A stretch of 64,000 nt of DNA from Lithodes maja (GCA_037953745.1 JBAKBP010003146.1:1-64000); one strand, 5' to 3'. Shown: positions 1-9,362, counted from the stretch's first letter. Translations and numbers: made by a program. The notes: generated by a model not told the origin, from the sequence alone.

Positions 1-955
1 ATCAACCCCCTCCCCCCCGTTCTGTTTTATACCCCTCCTATCAACCCCCCCCCGTTCTGTTTTATACCCCTCCTATCAACCCCCCCCCCCCCCGTTCTGT
101 TTTATACCCCTCCTATCAACCCCCCCCCGTTCTGTTTTATACCCCTCCTATCACCCCCCCCCCCCCCGTTCTGTTTTATACCCCTCCTATCACCCCCCCC
201 CCCGTTCTGTTTTATACCCCTCCTATCAACCCCCCCCCCCGTTCTGTTTTATACCCCTCCTATCAACCCCCCCCCCCCCGTTCTGTTTTATACCCCTCCT
301 ATCAACCCCCTCCCCCGTTCTGTTTTATACCCCTCCTATCAACCCCCCCCCGTTCTGTTTTATACCCCTCCTATCAACCCCCCCCCCCCCGTTCTGTTTT
401 ATATCCCTCCTATCAACCCCCCCCCGTTCTGTTTTATACCTCTCCTATCAACCCCCTCCCCCGTTCTGTTTTATACCCCTCCTATCAACCCCCTCCGTTC
501 TGTTTTATACCTCTCCTATCAACCCCCCCCCCCCGTTCTGTTTTATACCTCTCCTATCAACCCCCCCCCCCCGTTCTGTTTTATACCTCTCCTATCAACC
601 CCCCCCCCCCGTTCTGTTTTATACCTCTCCTATCAACCCCCCCCCCCCGTTCTGTTTTATACCCCTCCTATCAACCCCCCCCCCCCCCCGTTCTGTTTTA
701 TACCCCTCCTATCAACCCCACCCCCCCGTTCTGTTTTATACCTCTCCTATCAACCCCCCCCCCCCCCCCGTTCTGTTTTATACCCCTCCTATCAACCCCA
801 CCCCCCCGTTCTGTTTTATACCCCTCCTATCAACCCCCCCCCCGTTCTGTTTTATACCCCTCCTATCAACCCCACCCCCCCGTTCTGTTTTATACCTCTC
901 CTATCAACCCCCTCCCCCGTTCTGTTTTATACCTCTCCTATCAACCCCTCCCTCT
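1..955. repeat. C-tract minisatellite, about 36-43 bp unit
   Basis: Roughly two dozen tandem units share a constant block containing GTTCTGTTTTATACC and CTCCTATCAA, followed by a run of 5 to 17 cytosines. The variable C-run, sometimes interrupted by T or A, makes the unit length vary. Single-base variants (CCCCTCC versus CTCTCC) are clustered along the array, as expected from unequal exchange. The array starts at the window edge, so its full length is unknown. Confidence 0.95.
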
Positions 956-1210
956 AAAACTTACTAAATGTTGTGTTCATGTTTGTGTTTATAATGTACA
1001 TGTATGATATAAGTAGGGTAAAACACTGTGTTACCACCTTTGCCCTTTTGAGACGTGTAATTATGTATTCCCATGGATTTATGCTTTCTCAATAAAGAAT
1101 CAAATCAAATCTACTCCTTATCTCCCCCCGGTTCTGTTTTATACCTCTCCAATCAACCCCTCCCCCTCCTTCTCCTTACCTCCCACCCACCCATCGCTTC
1201 CCCCTCCCAG
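956..1210. other. Non-coding spacer with AATAAA-like 3' end sequence
   Basis: No convincing gene is seen. At about 1088-1112 an AATAAAG motif is followed by a short AATCAAATC duplication, which resembles the 3' end of a processed transcript or non-LTR element. Another minisatellite-like unit occurs at about 1130-1160. The small reading frames here have no recognisable content. Confidence 0.4.
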
Positions 1211-1440
1211 GTCAAGTCAGGTGAAGGTATTGAGGGATACGCCTTTACAACGGCACCTCGTAGCTACTTTCTACTTCTATTTTTTCTGAGAAGTGTAAAG
1301 GGGGGAGAAGGGGTGTTGGAGAGAGAGGAACCTGTTGGAGTGGCTTTGCTATGTGTGTTATTAGTCTGTATACGTCGTCGAGGTGTCCCCCGACTGGGTG
1401 CGAGCATGTACAAACAAGATAGGACGTACGACCACACCCA
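1211..1440 (+). repeat. Interspersed repeat R1, copy 1
   Basis: This block recurs in reverse complement at about 9140-9362. Shared landmarks are GAAGGTATTGAGGGAT, CAACGGCACCTCG, a purine-rich AGAGAGG stretch, and CGTCGAGGTGTC. The two copies differ by substitutions and small indels, as expected for an old dispersed repeat. Its class is unknown. Confidence 0.7.
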
Positions 1441-1527
1441 TTAAGTGTCCGACTCGGCTGGGATCGAATCCAGGTCACCCAAGTTCAGTTATCTACCTCT
1501 CCTATTACCCCCTCCCCCTCCTACTCC

Positions 1528-1860
1528 TTAAGGGGAGGAAGACCGTTTTTCTGGACCCCCTTCTCCCTAATGTTTAGCCCCACTAGTTTTGAGATTATAA
1601 GACGTTCGGCCCATTAGTTTGGCGATTTTAACACCTTTCACCCCATTTCGTTGTCAATTTTAAGACATTTCGTGCCATTTAGGTGTCGATTATTTCCTGG
1701 CGAGCGAAAGCGAGCTTGCAATTTTAAGAGGAATCGGCCTTCGGCCGGGAAATTTTTCTACCGAAAAATTTACAAATTTATCTTGAAGGGGGGTCTATGG
1801 GGTGTTTTTTTAAGCTTGATGGAGGTCTAGGAAGGAAACTAAAAAAAAAAAAATAATTAA
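1528..1860 (+). mobile_element. MITE-A copy 1
   Basis: This copy starts TTAAGGGGAGG. It carries the family core: GTTTAGCCCCA, ATTTTAAGA repeats, GGCGAGCGAAAGCGAGC and the small palindrome CGGCCTTCGGCCG. The far end has decayed into an A-rich run before another TTAA. TTAA ends suggest piggyBac-type mobilisation. Confidence 0.8.
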
Positions 1861-2174
1861 TAGACCAAACAAACGGTCTGCCTTCCCTTACCCCACCCAG
1901 CCACCCATCACGTGACCCCTCCCCCAGTACTGTTTTATACCTCTCCTCTCACTCCTCCCCCCCCCCCCCCCCTCCCTCCTCTCCCCCTAGGCCGTAGTGA
2001 AAGTACGGTACCGGTACACCACGGTCCATTGCGTAGTAGAGGCGGGGAGGGGGGGGGGGGGGGTGTTAGGGATAGGAAGGTCATGTTAAGAAGATTGAAG
2101 GGGTACGTTACAAGGTGATGCTCTCTCTCTCTCTCTCATAGGTAACAGCCTATCTCATTTAATCCCTACAACAG
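1861..2174. other. Non-coding spacer with low-complexity tracts
   Basis: It contains C-rich and G-rich runs (about 1952-1972 and 2049-2062) arranged as a loose inverted pair around GGTACCGGTACC, plus a CT microsatellite at about 2120-2138. No gene is seen. Confidence 0.5.
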
Positions 2175-2260
2175 CCACAGATCCTTCCTAAGCTGCATAA
2201 CATCGTCTAAATATAGCTAGAATAAAATATAAAGGACGTCACCGGTACTGAAAGGGTTAA
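2175..2260 (+). mobile_element. MITE-B right half
   Basis: It matches the right half of the MITE-B family: CCTAAGCTGCATAA, ATCGTCTAAATATAGC, then AAAGGGTTAA at the end. The left half is missing. Confidence 0.7.
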
Positions 2261-2357
2261 CTATAAGGTTACACGTGACCAAAAAGGTGCCGGAGTTCCC
2301 TGACTATTAAACAAGTGGAACGCTATGTAGGCTTGTTGGGCTAGCCGTGCAGGTGTA

Positions 2358-2898
2358 CTGGAACCGTACCGGTGACGTCCTTTTTTATATTTTAGCAACT
2401 ATTAGGCGAATTTATTCAGTTTAAGAAGGTCCTCCACCTATTAAGGGGAGGTCTCCACTTGAGGGATTTTTTTCTGGGCCCCTTTCTCCTTCATGTTTAG
2501 CCCCATTGCTTTTGAGATTTTAAGACGTTCGCCCTAGTGGTTTAGACATTTTAAGACATTTTGCCCCATTTCTGTCAATTTTAAGGCCTTTCGTGCCATT
2601 AAGGTGTCGATTTTTCCCTGGCGAGCGATAGCGAGCCTGTAATTTAAGAGCAATCGGCCTCCGGCCGGGACATTTTTCTACCGAAAAATGTACAAATTTA
2701 TCTTGAAAGGGGGTCTAGGGGGTGTAATTTTAAGCTTTATGAAAACGTAGGGAACAAACTAAATACCTCCCCTTAACAGGCTTCGATCTATATCAGTTAA
2801 ACCTTTTTACTGTCACAGATCCTTCTTAAGCTGCACAAAATCGTCTAAATATGGCTAGAGTATAACAAAAAAGACGTCACTGTTACAGAAAGGGTTAA
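2358..2898 (+). mobile_element. MITE-B interrupted by MITE-A
   Basis: The left portion (about 2358-2440) and right portion (about 2777-2898) together reconstitute the internal order of the intact MITE-B at 6171-6388. They include ACTATTAG, TTCAGTTTAAG, ATCGTCTAAATATGGC and the terminal AAAGGGTTAA. MITE-A copy 2 sits exactly at the internal TTAA. The left terminal TTAA of this MITE-B is no longer recognisable. Confidence 0.75.
2441..2776 (+). mobile_element. MITE-A copy 2, complete
   Basis: This 336-bp element has inverted ends: TTAAGGGGAGGT at the left and ACCTCCCCTTAA at the right. Internally it carries the family's GGCGAGCGATAGCGAGCC motif and a palindromic GGCCTCCGGCC. No coding capacity is seen. 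It interrupts a MITE-B element. Confidence 0.9.
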
Positions 2899-3058
2899 AT
2901 AGGTGGAATGAAATGTAAGCCTCTGTACAGCTAAAAAGGGACCACGCCACAACCCTTCTCCATCAGTGTAGCCGTTTGGTGATCATATGGTAAGAAAGGT
3001 ATTGATATGAGTCGCGGTGTAAGAGGTCGAACGATCTGTGGCTGGACCTTGGACGGTT

Positions 3059-3403
3059 TTAAGGGGAGATGGGTCGTTTTTTGTGGCCCCACTTCTCCCT
3101 CATGTTTGGCCCCATTAGTCTTGAGATTTTAAGACGTTCGCCGTATTAGTTTGTCGATTGGAAGACCTTTTGTCCTATTTCTGTATCGATATCAAGACCT
3201 TTCGTGCCATTTAGGTGTCAATTTTAAGAGGAACCGTCCTTTGGCCGGAACACATTCTATTGACAAATTTACACATTTATCTAGAAGGGGGGACTAGGGA
3301 GTGTTTTTTAAAGCTTGATGGAGGTCTAGGGAGGAAACTACAAAATATATATGTAGAAAAATAAATATGCAAGCAAAATTATATAAGCGCCCATTCCCCT
3401 TAA
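3059..3403 (+). mobile_element. MITE-A copy 3
   Basis: It begins TTAAGGGGAGAT and ends ATTCCCCTTAA, with the family's TTTCGTGCCATTTAGG and GGCCGGAACA core in between. It is more diverged than copies 2 and 6 and has an AT-rich tail before the right end. Confidence 0.85.
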
Positions 3404-3424
3404 CAGACTGTACGTTCAATCAAT

Positions 3425-3482
3425 CAGTGTGTGTATGTGTGTGTATATGTGTGTGTGTATGTATATGTGTGTGTGTGTGTGT
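3425..3482 (+). repeat. GT/GTAT microsatellite
   Basis: An imperfect run of GT and GTAT units. It lies immediately upstream of the tRNA-like palindrome. Confidence 0.9.
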
Positions 3483-3501
3483 CATTATAACAATATGACA
3501 C

Positions 3502-3663
3502 GTTGGGTAAGAGGTATCCTCACCAGGATTCGAACCCACTCACTCCAGGTATATTTGGGAGAGTCGGGCACCGTAACCACTCGGCCATGAGCGGTGCCCG
3601 ACTCTCCCAAATATACCTGGAGTGAGTGGGTTCGAATCCTGGTGAGGATACCTCTTACCCAAC
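3502..3663 (-). repeat. tRNA-like perfect palindrome, copy 1
   Basis: Two 72-bp arms (3502-3573 and 3592-3663) are reverse complements and flank an 18-nt loop. Read on the minus strand, the sequence contains a pol III A box (TGGCCGAGTGG) spanning the loop and a B box (GGTTCGAATCC) in the arm. This resembles a tRNA or tRNA-derived SINE head folded back on itself. Mature-tRNA function is unlikely. A diverged copy with the same architecture is at 5998-6137. Confidence 0.85.
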
Positions 3664-4230
3664 CTGTCGTACTTAATCGTATATAATTGATATATGACAC
3701 GTGTAGACAAAGGTGAAAGGTAAGTAAAAGGAGTGACTGAGTTGATGCCTTGGAGCGGAGAGAGAGGAATAATTAGTACCGGTAGTGTATCGGTATCCCA
3801 AAGATCTTGCAGTTCATTACAAGGAGATACTTTACATGAAAACAAAGAGCTTGAATGGTACAGTACTCTGCATAGTGTGGAAAATATTAACTACGGTACC
3901 TGTTCATTAAACTTATATTCTGGAAAACTCTTCACTAGGGATATCCTACATGTTCCGGGTAGAGCAAATATTGCATGTGAAAACATTTCCATACAAATAC
4001 TAATATCCAATTTCTTCAAACACAAATTCCAGTCATGGTTAAGTGTTTTAATTAGGCTGAAGTTAAATATTTTGTTAGTATCCAAATTATCAAATCAATT
4101 AAGTATTTTAAACCTACACTATAAATACAGTTGTATTGTGGGGGTCCCTCTAGACCCCCAAACACCTTGGGAACTTGTCTTGGGTACTCAAGGAGTCTCG
4201 GAGATGGTTTTTACCGACATTCTGATATAC
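3664..4230. other. Spacer with no recognised gene
   Basis: The plus strand is open for about 200 codons from 3733, but the predicted protein resembles no family I know and runs into a TA microsatellite and a poly-T tract. I do not call a gene. The sequence is AT-rich and single-copy within this window. Confidence 0.4.
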
Positions 4231-4365
4231 AGTATACTGTATATATATATATATATATACTGTACATATATACAGTATATATATATATATACTGTACATA
4301 TATACAGTATATATATATATATATATATATATACTGTATACAGTATATCTTTTTTTTTTTTTTTT
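4231..4365. repeat. TA microsatellite with TACTGTA/TACAGTA interruptions, then poly-T
   Basis: TA runs are broken repeatedly by TACTGTA and TACAGTA heptamers. They are followed by a T tract at about 4350-4365. Confidence 0.9.
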
Positions 4366-4815
4366 GTTGAGTGAGGGAGGCAAAAGGCAGAACTGCCTAT
4401 AGCGAGTGCCTCCCCCATAGTTGAAAGAGAGACAGGGCCAAAATCAAGGGACTTTCCAGCCAAAATGCCTGGACACACGGAGTTTGAAGCAATTTAAGTC
4501 ATAGGATGAGGAGGAAGATGGATTCAGGGAGAGAGTTCCAGAGCTCAGCTATTGAATAGAAGAACAATTCGGAATATCGTTTCACTCTTGGGTTGGAGAG
4601 TTGCACAGCGTAGGGGTGGGATTGTGTTGCAAGACTCCAGAAGAGGTCGTATGGACCATGGAGGTATGGATGTATACCTCCATACCTCCATGGTATGGAC
4701 GCTCGTGTGAACCCGCCATTATACTGTAGAACACGATAAAATGAGCAATGAGAAATCCTCTGTAAACAAATCCTCTCGTTTTCTATGAGGGCGTCAGAAA
4801 TCTGCATCCACACAT
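4366..4815 (-). pseudogene. Non-LTR retrotransposon C-terminal relic
   Basis: On the minus strand (4499-4813) a fragment reads HPYAVQLSNPRVKRYSELFF, followed by AELWNSLPES. This is the typical C-terminal tail of non-LTR reverse transcriptases (conserved arginine/tyrosine, then LWNSLP). It lacks the polymerase motifs. The poly-T at 4350-4365 on the plus strand would be its 3' poly-A tail. A perfect inverted motif GGAGGTATGGA/TCCATACCTCC lies at 4661-4695. It is a dead 5'-truncated copy. Confidence 0.65.
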
Positions 4816-5229
4816 TTAGTTATGCGGAAAAAGTAAACAGCTGCTAAACCATTAATCCCAACCCAGCAAGTGAAGATAACAAGCACTAAGGCACATTATA
4901 CAAACCAAAACATCACCGTAAACCACTTTTAATAATGGAGAATAAAGGAGTTTCATCCACACCGGTATATGAAAGTCACCCCCCAGGCTCCCACCTTCAC
5001 TTCCAGACCTTGCCAACTATCGTAGCTAGTTTTTAGCTGTGATCCAGAATGATTATTTATCCTCTCCTAAATATATATAATTATACACAAGCGAGAAACG
5101 GTGAATGTATACTTTTACATGCATGCTATTGTTGACTTTCGATACCTTTCACTTTTACTGGAAGAACAAAATATTGGGGGACTCTCATATCACTGTAAAA
5201 ACACGTTGGTAGAAAAAATATATATATAC
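4816..5229. other. Spacer, nothing recognised
   Basis: AT-rich unique sequence without a family match that I can see. Confidence 0.4.
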
Positions 5230-5625
5230 AACAATACTGTGAGTGATATACCTTGCTATCCCTATAATAGATAGGTTTATTATTACCAATGTATCTTATA
5301 TAAAATTATACTGAGAGTGGATTTACCTCCCTATCCTTATATTAAATGGGCTTATGATTACCAATGTATCTTATACTGTATAAAATTATACTGAGAGTGG
5401 ATTTACCTTTCTATCTTTATAAAAATAGATGGGTTTATTATAGTATTACAAATGTTTCTTACATAAAATCGTATAGAGAGTGATTTACCTTCCTATCCTT
5501 ATAATAGATGTATTTATTATTACCAATGTTTCTTATATAAAATCATAAAGAGTGATTTACCTTTCTATCCATATATTAGATGAGCTTATTACTACCAATA
5601 TACCTCTCTAAGGGTGTATTATTAT
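5230..5625. repeat. Diverged tandem repeat, about 80-95 bp unit
   Basis: About five units share TATTACCAATGT, CTTATATAAAAT, AGAGTG, ATTTACCT and CCTATCCTTATA. One unit (5374-5380) carries TACTGTA where its neighbour (around 5297) has plain TA. Confidence 0.8.
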
Positions 5626-5656
5626 GGACACTTTAATTACCCTTTCCATACCTTCT

Positions 5657-5950
5657 TTAAACTCCTATTTTTTTATGTTTTTGTGTGCTCCCTAGACCTC
5701 TATGAAGATTAAAGAAACACCCCTTAGACCCTCCTTCCAGATACATTTGTAAATATTTTGGCAACCTAAAATGCAGGCTTGCTATTGCACGCCAGAAAAT
5801 AATCGCCACCTAAAAGGCATGAAAGGTCTTAAAATTGACACAGAAATGGAGTGAAAGGTCTGTAAATACTCAAACTAACAGATCGAACGTATTACAATCT
5901 AAAACATTATTGGGGCTAAACATGAGGGAGAAGGGAGTCCAGGAAAAATA
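5657..5950 (-). mobile_element. MITE-A copy 4, decayed, reverse orientation
   Basis: The family core is read in reverse: CTCCCTAGACCTCTATGAAG, GCTTGCTATTGCACGCCAG, GGGGCTAAACATGAGGGAG. The outer TTAAGGGG ends are largely eroded. Confidence 0.75.
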
Positions 5951-5997
5951 CCCTATAATAAAAAAATAAAACCATTTTCCTTTTAACTGTTATTATG

Positions 5998-6137
5998 CTG
6001 ACCAGGATTCGAACCCATTCACTCCAGATAATTGTTATGAGTTGGGCACCGTATCCACTCGACTCGCTCATGGTCGAGTGGATACAGTGCTTAACTCTCA
6101 AAAATATCTGGAGTGAATGGGTTCGAATCCTGGTCAG
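5998..6137 (-). repeat. tRNA-like palindrome, copy 2
   Basis: An imperfect inverted repeat with the B-box motif (GGTTCGAATCC and its complement) in each arm. The inner stem GTATCCACTCGAC/GTCGAGTGGATAC surrounds a 9-nt loop. It has the same architecture as 3502-3663 but many substitutions between arms. It lies about 30 bp upstream of an intact MITE-B. Confidence 0.8.
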
Positions 6138-6170
6138 AATATCTCTCTCCCAACCCGTCCGACATTATCA

Positions 6171-6388
6171 TTAACCCGTACAGTACCAGGGACGTCCTTT
6201 TTTTCATCATATTATGGCAACTATTAGACAATTTTATTCAGCTTAGGAAGGACCTCTAGCCATAATAAGGCTTCAAACTATCTCAACCAACCATTTAGCC
6301 TACCACAGATCCTTTCTAAGCTGCATAATATCGTCTAAATATAGCTAGCATAAAATATAACACACGTCGCTGGTACTCAAAGGGTTAA
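6171..6388 (+). mobile_element. MITE-B, intact (218 bp)
   Basis: It begins TTAACCCGTACAG and ends CAAAGGGTTAA, so both ends carry TTAA and a short inverted CCC/GGG. The left half contains ATGGCAACTATTAGAC and the right half ATCGTCTAAATATAGC, which are partly complementary and give the element an overall foldback character. It is non-coding. Confidence 0.85.
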
Positions 6389-6541
6389 ACTGTTATTATG
6401 TTTAGTAACAAGAAATCTTACATTAATTAATTTGGATTATATAATATATTCCTATTTTTTTATTACTGTTCGTTTCTAAATTGAGTGAACAAAACATAAT
6501 TGTTTACTTATCTGCCTTTCATTTTTAACTTGTGAATATTT

Positions 6542-6761
6542 TTAACCCTTTGAAGATTATGACGCATTTTGAGTTTGTTCTGGCTATCATTAGACGATTG
6601 TATAGGTTTAAGCAGGATCTGTGGGAATTATAAGGGTAAAAGGATATCTCAAATATCCCTCTGACTTCCATACAGGCTACCCTTCCTAATCTGAATAAAA
6701 TCGTCTAATAGTAGCCAGAAAATAAAAAAAGAAATACGCAATCCTATCTTGAAAGGATTAA
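6542..6761 (+). mobile_element. MITE-B, intact (220 bp)
   Basis: It starts TTAACCCTTTGAAG and ends GAAAGGATTAA. The internal arms CTGGCTATCATTAGACGATT and AATCGTCTAATAGTAGCCAG are near-complementary. It is non-coding. Confidence 0.85.
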
Positions 6762-6827
6762 ACATGAAAAATAAAATCCCTATTAATGTAGCTAACCACA
6801 TTACTCCCTTCTTCACAATACTCTTCT

Positions 6828-7033
6828 TGCGAGTTTCAGGCTATAAGGAAGTTGGAGCTGTAGACATTGATATTTAGCAGAATTACCAACTAAAATACGG
6901 TTGTAGTGCATTCATAAATACATAAAACTCAATTCAACATACTATTTATCAATCAGAAACCTACAATATTTTTAAATAACCGTTTTATGTCGATGTTTAC
7001 GGCACCAACTTCCTAATAGCCTGAAACTCGCAA
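6828..7033. mobile_element. Small TIR element (206 bp)
   Basis: It is bounded by CTTGCGAGTTTCAGGCTAT at the left and its near-perfect inverse ATAGCCTGAAACTCGCAAG at the right, extended by the AAGGAAGTTGG/CCAACTTCC pair. The interior is AT-rich and non-coding. The same terminus recurs at 7047 and, inverted, at about 9012. Confidence 0.85.
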
Positions 7034-7130
7034 GTGGTTAAATTGACCACTTGCGAGTTTCAGGCTATAAGGAAATTGAACCTATAGACATCGATATTTA
7101 ACAGAAATAAGAATTAACATACGGTCGTAG

Positions 7131-7184
7131 TCTATCTATCTATATGCTCAGGCCCAATCCCCATTTTGGGGGTAGCCATGTACT
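7131..7184 (-). mobile_element. RTE-B solo 3' end
   Basis: It consists of a short TATC microsatellite followed by GCTCAGGCCCAATCCCCATT and GGGGGTAGCC. This is the reverse complement of the last about 40 bp plus tail of the RTE-B element ending near 40250. It is an extremely 5'-truncated insertion. Confidence 0.85.
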
Positions 7185-7223
7185 ACGGTCGTAGTACATT
7201 TATAAATACCGGTACATAAAACC

Positions 7224-7510
7224 AAATGCATCATACTTTCTATCCATCACAAACCAAATGCATCATACTTTCTATCCATCACAAACCAAATGCATCATAC
7301 TTTCTATCCATCACAAACCAAATGCATCATACTTTCTATCCATCACAAACCAAATGCATCATACTTTCTATCCATCACAAACCAAATGCATCATACTTTC
7401 TATCCATCACAAACCAAATGCATCATACTTTCTATCCATCACAAACCAAATGCATCATACTTTCTATCCATCACAAACCAAATGCATCATACTTTCTATC
7501 CATCACAAAC
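7224..7510 (+). repeat. 32-bp tandem repeat, 9 units
   Basis: Nine essentially identical units contain AAATGCATCATACTTTCT and ATCCATCACAAACC. All three plus-strand frames are open, but only because the unit lacks stops; no protein is inferred. The array lies in the left arm of the foldback element. Confidence 0.95.
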
Positions 7511-7594
7511 CTACATTAGTATTGCATTTCTGCTTGAATTGATGTTTACGTCTCAGTAGATGAAAAAAATGCCAACTCGGCCAAACCCAAATCG

Positions 7595-7650
7595 ACCAAA
7601 ACCAACCTAACCTAGCCTAGCCTAACCTAACCCTCTCTCTCTCTCTGTCA
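7595..7650. repeat. AACCT (TTAGG-type) tract plus CT microsatellite
   Basis: Degenerate AACCTAACCTAGCC units are followed by a CT run. The mirror-image tract is at 8622-8700. Confidence 0.85.
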
Positions 7651-7914
7651 TCATATTGTTTCCACCATATTCCTATTCTTAGAGTTCAGATTTAAAGATA
7701 CCGAGCCAGATGTATCTTGACATCGCCCACCCCGTACCAAAAATACTTTTGGGTCACCTGCTCCCATAAATCAACGTTTGTTTTTCCATATACAGTATCC
7801 CCACATCGATTCTCTTCCATCACCCAACTTCTAAAAATGACTTAAATATCAATAGACATCCTCTCGCCCATACATAAACATGGCCAGGATATAAGTTTGT
7901 GTATCTCACGCGCA

Positions 7915-8010
7915 CGCATGCACGCACACACACACACACATGTCAAATCGGTCACTTGTCAAACCTACCACATGTCAAAACGGACACACACACACACACG
8001 CACACACATA
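7915..8010 (+). repeat. CA microsatellites
   Basis: Two CA-rich runs (about 7920-7942 and 7984-8008) flank a short GTCACTTGTCAAACCTACC stretch. Confidence 0.9.
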
Positions 8011-8039
8011 GATGTTTTTTTTTTCCTCGAGAACCTGTG

Positions 8040-8180
8040 ACTACCTGGTGGTGTAATGGTTAAGGTGGCAAAAATCTGTGTGTGATAACCCAGGTTCGAA
8101 TCCCGGTGGATCACATAATTATATACTTTAATTGATTTTATTGAGGGTGTTTGGTGTTGTGGTGAACTTAATAAAATATA
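8040..8180 (+). mobile_element. tRNA-derived SINE (SINE-S), copy 1
   Basis: The head has a pol III A box (TGGTGTAATGG, about 8047) and B box (GGTTCGAATCC, about 8093), followed by GGTGGATCACA. The body ends GAGGGTGTTTGGTGTTG and an AATAAAATATAGAT tail. Related copies are at 10863 and 34582. Confidence 0.85.
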
Positions 8181-8225
8181 GATATACTGTATATGCATGC
8201 AGCCCACCACGTGTGAACCCTAAAA

Positions 8226-8228
<3 letters not shown>

Positions 8229-8258
<30 letters not shown>
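8229..8258 (+). repeat. CT microsatellite
   Basis: About 14 CT units. They are followed by TCATCGTGTTGTTTCC, which resembles the flank of the CT run near 7640. Confidence 0.9.
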
Positions 8259-8260
<2 letters not shown>

Positions 8261-8617
8261 GTGTTGTTTCCAAGCGTGTTGCCATTCATATATTTTTATT
8301 AATTTGGTTTTCAGGACCATATTTTCTAATCTGACCATACGAGCCTTAATGTATACACCAATGAACAATACAATTTGTCTCCAACATTGTGTAATATCGC
8401 TTACTACGAAGAAGGGTAAAACATATAGAGATGCCGGAGAACAACAAAAAACAACATCAACAGTAGAATACCAGGTGTGGCAAGGGGAGGAACCTGACCT
8501 AATAAACTTATATCCCTGCCGTGTTTATGTATGGGCGAGAAGATGTCTATTGATTTTTAAAGTCATTATTTTTAGAAGTTGGGATGAAAGAGAATTAATA
8601 TGGTGGAAACAATATGA

Positions 8618-8700
8618 TGAAAGAGAGAGAGAGAGAGAGAGAGAGTTAGGTTAGGTTAGGTTAGGCTAGGTTAGGCTAGGTTAGGTTAGGTTAGGTTGGC
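8618..8700. repeat. GA microsatellite plus TTAGG-type tract
   Basis: A GA run is followed by about ten degenerate GGTTA units. Together they are the reverse complement of the tract at 7595-7650. Confidence 0.9.
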
Positions 8701-8962
8701 TTTGGCATATTTGGCTTTTGGTTGATTTGGCATTGGCCGATTTGGCATTTGATCGATTTGGCTTTGGCCGATTTGGCGTTTGGTCGATTTGGCTTTGGCC
8801 GATTTGGCGTTTGGTCGATTTGACTTTGGCCGATTTGGCATTGGCCGATTTGGCTTTGGCCGATTTGGCATTTGGTCGATTTGGCTTTGTCCGATTTGGC
8901 GTTTGGTCGATTTGACTTTGGCCGATTTGGCATTTGGTCGATTTGGCTTTGGCCGATTTGCC
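8701..8962. repeat. GATTTGGC tandem array, 20/32-bp subunits
   Basis: Alternating TTGGCCGATTTGGC and TTTGGTCGATTTGGC modules form a higher-order array. It lies in the right arm of the foldback element. Long frames on both strands are artefacts of the repeat. Confidence 0.9.
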
Positions 8963-9139
8963 ATTTTTTTCATCTACTCGTCTCCAACTTCCTCATAGCT
9001 TGAAACTCGCAAGAGGCCAATTCCTACTATTTTCTTCTTGCAAATTCCGTGAAAGATTTCCATTTTCCCAGACGCCGTAATTCCCGAGAAGGGGTGGCCA
9101 TGAACATTAGGCGTTTGTCACGAATCGTTATGTTGTAGT

Positions 9140-9362
9140 ACGTCCTAGCATGTTTCACATACTTGTACCCAGTCAGGTGACACCTCGACGACGTATACAT
9201 ACAGACTAATAACACACATAACAAAGCCTCTCCAACAGCTTACTCTCTCTCCAACACTCCTTCTCCCCTCTCTACACTCTTCAGAAAAATAGGAAAAGTA
9301 GAATGTAGATACGAGGTGCCGTTGTAAAGGTTTATCCCTCAATACCTTCACCTGACCTGAGG
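9140..9362 (-). repeat. Interspersed repeat R1, copy 2
   Basis: This is the reverse complement of the block at 1211-1440, with GACACCTCGACG, CGAGGTGCCGTTG and CTCAATACCTTC landmarks. Just upstream (about 9073-9105) GACGCCGTAATTCCCGAGAA resembles the RTE-A 3' end, weakly. Confidence 0.7.

Larger units (their letters stand above)
7047..9012. mobile_element. Composite foldback element with arrays in its arms
   Basis: The left end is CTTGCGAGTTTCAGGCTAT (about 7050). The right end (8986-9012) is the inverted form with one or two changes. Further in, the arms continue to match in reverse complement: CATCTACT/AGTAGATG, the AACCTAACC and GGTTAGGTT tracts, the CT and GA runs, and ATCATATTGTTTCCACCATA with its complement. 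The left arm has a 32-bp array and the right arm a separate 20-bp-based array. A SINE and a CA repeat sit in the middle. Confidence 0.7.

Noticed and set aside
3733..4374. 213-codon plus-strand frame
   Set aside because: No recognisable domain is present. The C-terminal third is translated TA microsatellite and poly-T.
8686..8973. Lysine/proline-rich repetitive small protein
   Set aside because: It lies wholly in the GATTTGGC tandem array, with open frames on both strands.
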